A DNA stretch of 64,000 bases from JAXLYX01 sp046351215 (GTDB lineage Bacteria > Myxococcota_A > Polyangia > Polyangiales > Houyiibacteriaceae): assembly GCA_046351215.1 (NCBI GenBank), contig JAXLYX010000008.1:62001-126000 (forward strand). Direction: 5' to 3'. Each line of letters begins with the position of its first letter. Within the stretch, counting starts at the first letter, position 1. The notes under the pieces were generated by a model that saw nothing but the letters and a program-made list of their open reading frames with translations, made no database searches and was not told where the DNA came from. Shown here piece by piece: positions 58,644 to 64,000 of the stretch. Both the position numbers and the translations under genes were made by a program.

Positions 58644-59245
58644 CCCACGCCTTGCCGCCCCTCCCACGCCCCCGCCGCCGACACCCCCTCGTGGTCGCGC
58701 TGCGCTCGGTGTGGACTGCGCCGACGACGGCGATCGGCCATCTCGCCGGCCTCTTCGTCGCGAGGGGCGTGCCTCCGCGTCGAGTCTCGGGCCCGCTCGC
58801 CGAGGCGACCTTCTATCCGATCCGTCGGCCGGGCCTCGCCTTCTTCGGCGCCGTCACCCTCGGGCACGTGGTGCTGATCCACGACCGCGCGTATCGCGGT
58901 CGCAACGGCCGGATCGTGATGGCCCACGAGCTCGCGCACACGCGTCAGCACGACGTGCTCGGACCCTTCTACCTCCCGCTCCACGGGCTCGCGCAGCTCG
59001 TCTCGGCCGCGATCTCGCTCGTGCGACCGCGAGGCCGGAGCGCCGTTCACACGTACAACCCGCTCGAGCAGACGTGGATCGCCTTCTCCTTCGACGCGAT
59101 CGAGGTCGCGGCCGCATGGCCCGAGGCTCGCGACGCGGAGCTCGAGGGATTCCTCGCGGCGTGGGGGGTCGGCAGCTCGGTATCGTCGGGATCCTCGACG
59201 GACACGCCATTCGGATCGATCCGTGCGTCCGCGACCCGTTCATGA
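58640..59245 (+). CDS. Zinc-peptidase-like protein with HELAH motif
   Basis: A 201-residue protein. VMAHELAHTRQHD is a clear HExxH zinc motif with flanking helix, preceded by hydrophobic FGAVTLGHVVLIHDRAY and followed by a helical AQLVSAAISLVRPRG. Gluzincin-type residues (third ligand) are not evident, so peptidase activity is unproven. The start TTG at 58640 overlaps the stop of the previous gene (TTGA); a GTG at 58692 is an alternative. Pro/Arg-rich N-terminus. Member of the same strand unit as its two predecessors. Confidence 0.6.
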   Translation: MTHALPPLPRPRRRHPLVVALRSVWTAPTTAIGHLAGLFVARGVPPRRVSGPLAEATFYPIRRPGLAFFGAVTLGHVVLIHDRAYRGRNGRIVMAHELAHTRQHDVLGPFYLPLHGLAQLVSAAISLVRPRGRSAVHTYNPLEQTWIAFSFDAIEVAAAWPEARDAELEGFLAAWGVGSSVSSGSSTDTPFGSIRASATRS

Positions 59246-59260
59246 TGCAATGGCTCCGTC

Positions 59261-60016
59261 ATGAGCCGATTCGTGGACGATTCGACCTACGCTACGCGAC
59301 CTGGTGGGATGACACTCTCCCCATCCAAGCTCCGCGAGCTCGAGCCAGCGCTCTTCGCGTTCGGGACCTTCCGATGCAGTCTCCTCTGCCCCATCCAGCA
59401 TCCGGGGGCCGAGATGGTGGATCGGATCGGTGAGTACCTGCAGCTCGGCGACAGCCAACCCGCGAAGGTCGTCTCCCTCGACCCGCTCGTCGTGAGCGTC
59501 TACTCGGTGGACCTCGACGCCGCCATGTTGGTTCGGTACCCGAACGAATTCGTGGCGCGATACGGGCTCGAGCACGGGACCCGTCTCGTCTCCGTGAACG
59601 TCTACTGGATCTACCGGCGGGAGAGCGATGGAGCTCCCTTCTTCCCGGTCGACGTCTCCCCGGGGCCCGGCTATTCGGGGTGGTCCGACTTCATGCCGCT
59701 CATCGCGGACTTCCTGTGCGAGGACCAGCAGGCGGTGGAGGAGCGACGTGCATCGATCGGAGACTCGGAGTGGAGGACCCTCGACGACCGTACCGAGCGG
59801 AGACTCGCCAAAGGCGGAACCTCGACGGCGCGCGACGGCCGGCCTACGCGCGTCTTCTGGCCCGTGCTGGCCGAAGGGGGAGTCCGATTCCGGACGCGGG
59901 ACGGGGAACCGATCAGCGTCGGCGAGCCGGGAGCCACGCGTCCCACGAGCCCGCTGGCATGGGCCGTCCTCCTAGGGCTCCTGGCGGTCTTCCTCTATCT
60001 CCTCCTGCGCCAGTGA
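59261..60016 (+). CDS. Protein with C-terminal membrane anchor, unknown
   Basis: A 251-residue protein: a soluble alpha/beta part (ALFAFGTFRCSLLCPIQHPG, VVSVYSVDLDAAMLVRYPNE, RLVSVNVYWIYRRESDGAPF) ends with a hydrophobic stretch LAWAVLLGLLAVFLYLLLRQ, a tail anchor. No family recognised. Two cysteines (RCSLLC) could bind metal. ATG at 59261, 16 bp after the peptidase-like stop, same strand, so probably part of the run of uncharacterised genes 57049-60016. Exact role unknown. Confidence 0.65.
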   Translation: MSRFVDDSTYATRPGGMTLSPSKLRELEPALFAFGTFRCSLLCPIQHPGAEMVDRIGEYLQLGDSQPAKVVSLDPLVVSVYSVDLDAAMLVRYPNEFVARYGLEHGTRLVSVNVYWIYRRESDGAPFFPVDVSPGPGYSGWSDFMPLIADFLCEDQQAVEERRASIGDSEWRTLDDRTERRLAKGGTSTARDGRPTRVFWPVLAEGGVRFRTRDGEPISVGEPGATRPTSPLAWAVLLGLLAVFLYLLLRQ

Positions 60017-60132
60017 TCGCCACGACCGTTCGCCGCGGCAAGTCCGCACTTCCTGGGGCCGAGAGTGCCCCGTCCCCGCCCGGGGTTTGCCGACTTCCCA
60101 CGATTCGGTAAGTAGCGGCCGAGGAGTAAGCC

Positions 60133-61326
60133 ATGCGCGTCGAAACGGTCGAGGATTTCAAGAAGCTCGTGGAAGGCATCGAGGCGACGGAGGGCTATCG
60201 TCGGCCGGCGGCCTTCGGCCTGGGGCTCGCGACCTTCGCGATCACCGATCTCTCGAAGCCGAACGCGATCGGCTCGGGCGCGGCCGTCCTCGACACCTGG
60301 TTCCCGGCGCCGAACTGCGCTGAAGCCTTCGGGACCGCGGCCGTCCTCGCCAAGGTCGTCGGCCATACCTCGGGCTCGGCGAGCTACCGCCTCACGCTCG
60401 CGCAGGTGCGCGAGGCGCGCGCGGCGTTCGTCCCCTTCGAGAACGACGGCAAGAGCCATCCGAACATCGTCGCCCTCGACCTGCTCGCGAGCTCGCTCGA
60501 GCGCTTCGAGCGCGCGGCCGCGAAGTACGCGGACGGCGAGACGAGCCTCGATCGCGTCCTCCCGCGCGCGGTCGTCGTGACCTTCGTCGCCGACCTCGCG
60601 CAGAAGCCGGTCGACGCGCACGAGGCCTACCTCCGCCTGCACCTTCTCTCGACCCGCAAGGTGAAGCCGCACGGCCAGAGCCTCGAGGGCGTCTTCGGCC
60701 TGCTCTCGAACGTGGTCTGGACCAACGTCGGTCCCTTCGCGGTCGATGGCTTCGAGACCGTCCGCGGCGTCCTGCGCAGCCAGGGCGTCGAGGTGCGCGT
60801 GCACTCGGTAGACAAGTTCCCGCGCATGGTCGACTACGTGATCCCGACGGGCGTGCGCGTGGCGGACGCCGATCGCGTGCGCCTCGGCGCCTACCTCGGC
60901 GAGGGCACGACGGTCATGCACGAGGGCTTCGTGAACTTCAACGCCGGCTCGCTCGGCAAGTCGATGATCGAGGGCCGCGTGAGCGCGGGCGTCACGATCG
61001 ACGACGGAACCGACGTCGGCGGCGGCGCCTCGATCATGGGCACGCTCTCGGGCGGTGGGAACATGGTCGTCTCGATCGGCAAGGGCTCGCTCCTCGGCGC
61101 GAACAGCGGCTGCGGCATCCCGCTCGGCAACGGCTGCACCGTCGAGGCCGGCCTCTACGTCACCGCCGGCACGAAGGTCTTGCTCGCCGACGGCCGCGTC
61201 GTGAAGGCGCGCGAGCTCGCGGGCCTCGACGACCTGCTCTTCCGCCGCAACAGCCAGACCGGCGCGGTCGAGGTCGTGAGCAAGAAGAACGAGGTCGTCC
61301 TGAACCCCGAGCTCCACAAGAACTGA
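60133..61326 (+). CDS. dapD: 2,3,4,5-tetrahydropyridine-2,6-dicarboxylate N-succinyltransferase
   Basis: A 397-residue DapD of the long (actinobacterial/Myxococcota) type. The N-terminal part is FKKLVEGIEATEGYRRPAAF. The C-terminal half is a left-handed beta helix with hexapeptide repeats: RLGAYLGEGTTVMHEGFVNF, SMIEGRVSAGVTIDDGTDVG, GGNMVVSIGKGSLLGANSGC and GCTVEAGLYVTAGTKVLL. Family knowledge: it succinylates tetrahydrodipicolinate from succinyl-CoA in the lysine/diaminopimelate (cell wall) pathway. Start ATG has GAGGAG 8 bases upstream. The only housekeeping gene identified here; no other dap gene is adjacent. Confidence 0.93.
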   Translation: MRVETVEDFKKLVEGIEATEGYRRPAAFGLGLATFAITDLSKPNAIGSGAAVLDTWFPAPNCAEAFGTAAVLAKVVGHTSGSASYRLTLAQVREARAAFVPFENDGKSHPNIVALDLLASSLERFERAAAKYADGETSLDRVLPRAVVVTFVADLAQKPVDAHEAYLRLHLLSTRKVKPHGQSLEGVFGLLSNVVWTNVGPFAVDGFETVRGVLRSQGVEVRVHSVDKFPRMVDYVIPTGVRVADADRVRLGAYLGEGTTVMHEGFVNFNAGSLGKSMIEGRVSAGVTIDDGTDVGGGASIMGTLSGGGNMVVSIGKGSLLGANSGCGIPLGNGCTVEAGLYVTAGTKVLLADGRVVKARELAGLDDLLFRRNSQTGAVEVVSKKNEVVLNPELHKN

Positions 61327-61331
61327 GGGGA

Positions 61332-62450
61332 TCAGGGACCCGTCGCGTACGCGGGCAGCGGAGGCTCGGCATTCGGCTCGGGGCCTCCGAGGTAGCTCGC
61401 CGCGAAGAACGTGCCTCCGCGCGTCTCCTGCCAGCCGGCCTCGACGTCGCTGACGCCGGGGACGTGCGCCTGGGTGCAGACGTCGTTCGCGAGGCGGGTG
61501 ACATCGGCCGGACCGTCGTGCTCGAGCGCGTCGAGGACGAGCGCCCAGCCGATCCCGTCCGAGAGCAGCCGGCCATGGCTCACGGTGCGGCCGGGGCAGA
61601 TCGCCTGGATCGAGGTCGTCGTCGCGCCCGCGAGCACCGAGGTCGGAGGCACGGCCGTCGTGTCGTTCTCCGAGTAGATCGAGGTGTAGGGCACGTCGCC
61701 GGGCGTCTCGTCGTCGCGGTTCAGGGCGGCGAGGAAATTCGAGCCGGGGCGCATCTGCCAGGTCGCGACGCGGCAGATGCCGATGCCGCAGATCGTCGCG
61801 GCCTGCGCGGCCCCGTGGTTCACGGCCCCGAGGTAGATCGCGTCCGAGACCTGCGCGCGGAGGCTCGGGAAGAAGTCGAGCGCCCACCCGATCTCGAGCG
61901 AGCCCTGGCTGTGGCCGACGAGCGCGACCGAGCGGCCCGAGGCCGTCGCCATCGTGCGGATCGCGACGACGACGTACTCCGAGGCCGTCGGGATGTCCTC
62001 CCAGGACGCGGACGGAAGGTCGAGGGTGCAAACATCGAAGCCGAGGCCGCGGAGGGCGGGTGCGTACCCCCAATCCCAGGCGACGTCGGCGTTCGCGCCC
62101 GTGCCGTGGACCAGCAGGACGGGATCGTGGTTGCCCGCGTAGGTCGAGGGGCAGTGGAGGACCGAGGCGACGGCCGAGGGGTCGATCGAGAGCGCGGGAT
62201 CCGGCTTCGGCATCGAAGCGTCGGGGAGGGAGGCGTCCTGCAGGCCCGCGTCGCGAACGCCCGAGTCGCGCGTGCCCGCATCCCGCGCGCCCGCATCCTG
62301 GGAGCCCCCGTCGAGGAGCCCCGCGTCGATCGATCCGTCCGGCGAGCCGCCGTCGCCCTCCAGGGTCCGCACGTAGCTCGGGTCGACGTTGCAGGCGGTC
62401 GCGAGGAGCCCCGCGACGAGCCCGAATCCCCTGTGCATCCTTCTCGGCAC
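61332..62450 (-). CDS. Lipase-like alpha/beta-hydrolase lipoprotein
   Basis: A 372-residue lipoprotein. Signal with lipobox LATAC, then an Asp/Ala/Gly repeat linker (DAGARDAGTRDSGVRDAGLQ). The alpha/beta hydrolase domain has PVLLVHGTGANADVAWDWGY (oxyanion region), SVALVGHSQGSLE with nucleophile Ser in GHSQG, and a probable catalytic His in TVSHGRLLSD. Family knowledge: esterase or lipase, on the outside. GTG 62450 gives the more basic signal; ATG 62438 (MHRGFG) is an alternative. Convergent with dapD with 5 bp between stops. Confidence 0.82.
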   Translation of the reverse strand: MPRRMHRGFGLVAGLLATACNVDPSYVRTLEGDGGSPDGSIDAGLLDGGSQDAGARDAGTRDSGVRDAGLQDASLPDASMPKPDPALSIDPSAVASVLHCPSTYAGNHDPVLLVHGTGANADVAWDWGYAPALRGLGFDVCTLDLPSASWEDIPTASEYVVVAIRTMATASGRSVALVGHSQGSLEIGWALDFFPSLRAQVSDAIYLGAVNHGAAQAATICGIGICRVATWQMRPGSNFLAALNRDDETPGDVPYTSIYSENDTTAVPPTSVLAGATTTSIQAICPGRTVSHGRLLSDGIGWALVLDALEHDGPADVTRLANDVCTQAHVPGVSDVEAGWQETRGGTFFAASYLGGPEPNAEPPLPAYATGP

Positions 62451-62522
62451 GCGCGGAAGCTACGGCGCGCGGCCGTGGACCAGCAACGACGGAAACATCG
62501 GCGTCGGCGCCGGAATTGACGT

Positions 62523-62540
62523 AGCCCGGTCGGCCGGGCT
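62523..62540 (-). terminator. Hairpin after DinB-like gene
   Basis: AGCCCGG (62523-62529), loop TCGG, CCGGGCT (62534-62540): 7-bp stem with a stable four-base loop immediately at the stop of the minus-strand DinB-like gene. Probable intrinsic terminator for it, without U-run. Confidence 0.55.
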
Positions 62541-63073
62541 CAGACGAGCGCGATGAGATCCGTCACGCCCGGATCCACGCCTGCTTGCATCAGCAAGGTC
62601 GTGACCTGACCGCGGTGGTGCGTCTGGTGGTTGAAGAAGTGGGAGAGCGCCTGCCACATGGGATGGCTCCGCTCGACGCCCCGCGTGTTCGCGTAGCGCA
62701 TCGTGCGGGCCGGGAAGTCCTCCGCCATCTCGAGCGACCACGCCTCGATCGCGGCGTCCATGGCGGCGCGATGCGCGCGCATCGCCTCGAAGTCGTCGAA
62801 GAGCACCTGATCGAGACCCGTGAAGTCCGGCGCCGCGAGCACCTCGGGGCCGAGGGCGGCGAAGTCGACTCCCTGGGCGGCGAAGCGACGGAGCCAGATC
62901 TTGTCGGCGAGGACGAGGTGGGCGAGCGTGCGGTGGATCGAGCCGAAGAACGCTCCTCGATCGAGCTTGCGCGCGGCGTCGTCGAGCGTCGCCGCCGAGG
63001 CGTAGAGACGCTCGTTCATCCATCGATTGTAGCGAGCGAGGAAGCGGACGTTCTCGAGCATGGCGCGCAGCAT
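62540..63073 (-). CDS. DinB/YfiT-like four-helix metal-binding protein
   Basis: A 177-residue protein of the DinB superfamily. MLENVRFLARYNRWMNERLY is a typical first helix; IHRTLAHLVLADKIWLRR and the FFNHQTHHRGQVTTLLMQAG helix give the three-histidine metal site (His in IHRTLAH and HQTHH). Family knowledge: DinB members include thiol-S-transferases for bacillithiol or mycothiol; role here unknown. Start ATG 63073 has GGAG 7 bases upstream; ATG 63061 is an alternative. Divergent from the transporter gene. Confidence 0.85.
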   Translation of the reverse strand: MLRAMLENVRFLARYNRWMNERLYASAATLDDAARKLDRGAFFGSIHRTLAHLVLADKIWLRRFAAQGVDFAALGPEVLAAPDFTGLDQVLFDDFEAMRAHRAAMDAAIEAWSLEMAEDFPARTMRYANTRGVERSHPMWQALSHFFNHQTHHRGQVTTLLMQAGVDPGVTDLIALV

Positions 63074-63126
63074 ACGATGAGCTCCGAGCATCCGTCGCGT
63101 CGGCGTGGCATACGACCGGCTGCCGC

Positions 63127-64000
63127 ATGCCTCGTTCCTCGTCCGAGCCCACGACCGGCCGTGCGTCCACCGGCGCTGCGCTGATCCTGGTCGGCGCGGT
63201 CGCCTACGGGCTGCTCTCGACCGTGATCCGCATCGCCTACGGGAGGGGGTTCTCGCCGTCCCAGGTGGTCGGCGCCCAGATGGCCTTCGGATGCGTCGGC
63301 CTCTGGCTGCTCGCGCTCGGCCTGCGTGCGCTCCGTCCCATCGGCGCCCGGGCGACCGCGGCCCTGCTCGTGTCGGGCATCCCGATCGGGCTGACGGGTG
63401 CCCTGTACTACGGCGCCGTGCACGCGCTCGGGAGCGCCTCGCTCGCGATCGTGCTGCTCTTCCAGTTCACGTGGATGGGGGTGCTCGTCGATGCGGCGCT
63501 CGCGCGACGGGCTCCGACGGCCGACGCGTACGTCTCGCTGGTCCTGCTCCTCGTCGGCACCGTCCTCGCGACCGGCGTCCTCGAGGGCCGGCTCGGCACG
63601 GTCCCGATGCGAGGTCTCGCGCTTGGCGTGGGCTCCGCCGTCTCCTACACGGCCGTGATCTTCGCCTCGGGCCGCGTCGAGCCCACGGTGGACGCGTGGC
63701 ATCGGAGCGCGCTGCTCGGCACGGGATCGATGCTCGCGGCCTTCGTGCTCCATCCCCCGACGTTCCTCGTCGACGGCTCGTTGACCCGAGGTCTCCTCGG
63801 TCCGAGCCTCGCGACGGCGCTGCTCGGACCGATCGTCCCGACGGTCTGCTTCGCGATCGGGGTTCCGCGCATCGGACCGGCCGCGGCGAGCGTCGTCGGC
63901 GCGGCCGAGCTCCCGGCCGCGATGATCGCCGCGCGGCTCGTGCTGGACGAGCCGATCAGCGGCCTCGAGTGGCTGGGCATGCTCGTGATCGTCGTCGGCA
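63127..64000 (+). CDS. EamA/DMT-family transporter, 3' end missing
   Basis: The ATG at 63127 opens a frame that runs off the window, so no stop is seen. It encodes at least 291 residues with about nine or ten hydrophobic helices: AALILVGAVAYGLLSTVIRI, YVSLVLLLVGTVLATGVLEG and LALGVGSAVSYTAVIFASGR among them. The halves repeat the EamA pattern, and the end GAAELPAAMIAARLVLDEP with a following GLEWLGMLVIVVG is the usual final helix pair. Family knowledge: drug/metabolite transporters at the inner membrane. Substrate unknown. GCATGCC at the start has little ribosome site. Confidence 0.88.
   Translation, partial: MPRSSSEPTTGRASTGAALILVGAVAYGLLSTVIRIAYGRGFSPSQVVGAQMAFGCVGLWLLALGLRALRPIGARATAALLVSGIPIGLTGALYYGAVHALGSASLAIVLLFQFTWMGVLVDAALARRAPTADAYVSLVLLLVGTVLATGVLEGRLGTVPMRGLALGVGSAVSYTAVIFASGRVEPTVDAWHRSALLGTGSMLAAFVLHPPTFLVDGSLTRGLLGPSLATALLGPIVPTVCFAIGVPRIGPAAASVVGAAELPAAMIAARLVLDEPISGLEWLGMLVIVVG

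Noticed and set aside
62200..62345. Repeated DNA with GCGTC/GACGC units
   Set aside because: It encodes the Asp/Ala/Gly linker of the lipase-like lipoprotein, a usual myxobacterial spacer, not a DNA repeat element or CRISPR.

Overview
The window is about 70% GC with strong G/C third-position bias and dense coding. It carries many secreted lipoproteins with Asp/Gly/Ala-rich linkers, membrane-anchored Ser/Thr kinases, an OmpP1/FadL porin, a multihaem cytochrome and sigma-54 promoters. This points to a Gram-negative myxobacterium (Myxococcota), most likely of the Sandaracinus/Polyangia type. That assignment is inferred from gene content and composition, not from a marker gene. No rRNA, tRNA, CRISPR array, integrase or insertion sequence was recognised.

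Layout. 1-9.9 kb: end of a GT21-type glycosyltransferase, a Crp/Fnr regulator, a GST-like protein, an SDR, an RNA-polymerase-alpha-CTD/SUKH fusion, a two-gene membrane unit, a methyltransferase broken by one missing base, an XPB-like helicase with its Bax1-like (DUF790) nuclease partner, and a spermidine-synthase-like protein. 9.9-15 kb: small secreted proteins, a five-haem cytochrome coupled to a secreted protein, a DUF1826-like protein and an ankyrin membrane protein. 15.5-24.1 kb: the most distinctive operon, with three related lipoproteins and a FadL-type outer-membrane protein, all joined by 4-bp ATGA overlaps. 24-36 kb: secreted proteins, a P-type cation ATPase, a cysteine-rich lipoprotein, a berberine-bridge-type FAD oxidase coupled to a PhlG-like C-C hydrolase with a divergent LysR gene, a methyltransferase and a P-domain lipoprotein. 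36-42 kb: an FAD amine-oxidase lipoprotein, more lipoproteins, a beta-carbonic-anhydrase-like protein and a cupin. 42-45.2 kb: two haemoglobin-like globins around a membrane Ser/Thr kinase. 45-56 kb: YcgN, a propeller-like protein, zinc-ribbon, cupin and CZB proteins, an acyl-CoA ligase, a second kinase, a YcxB-like membrane protein and a histidine kinase. 56-64 kb: poorly characterised proteins, DapD, a lipase-like lipoprotein, a DinB-like protein and the start of an EamA transporter.

The strongest regulatory signal is a small sigma-54 regulon. Three promoters (34.5, 42.06 and 45.23 kb) match TGGCACG-N4-YTGCW or a one-base variant. Each has a GTGCGCGCAC palindrome 66-67 bp upstream and a GAATTC exactly 31 bp upstream of the first T of the -24 element. 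They drive a P-domain lipoprotein, a lipoprotein/globin/kinase operon and a second globin. Inside the globin operon, a lipoprotein reading frame runs out of frame into the C-terminal Fis-type DNA-binding tail of a sigma-54 activator whose AAA+ domain is missing, which looks like a deletion scar.
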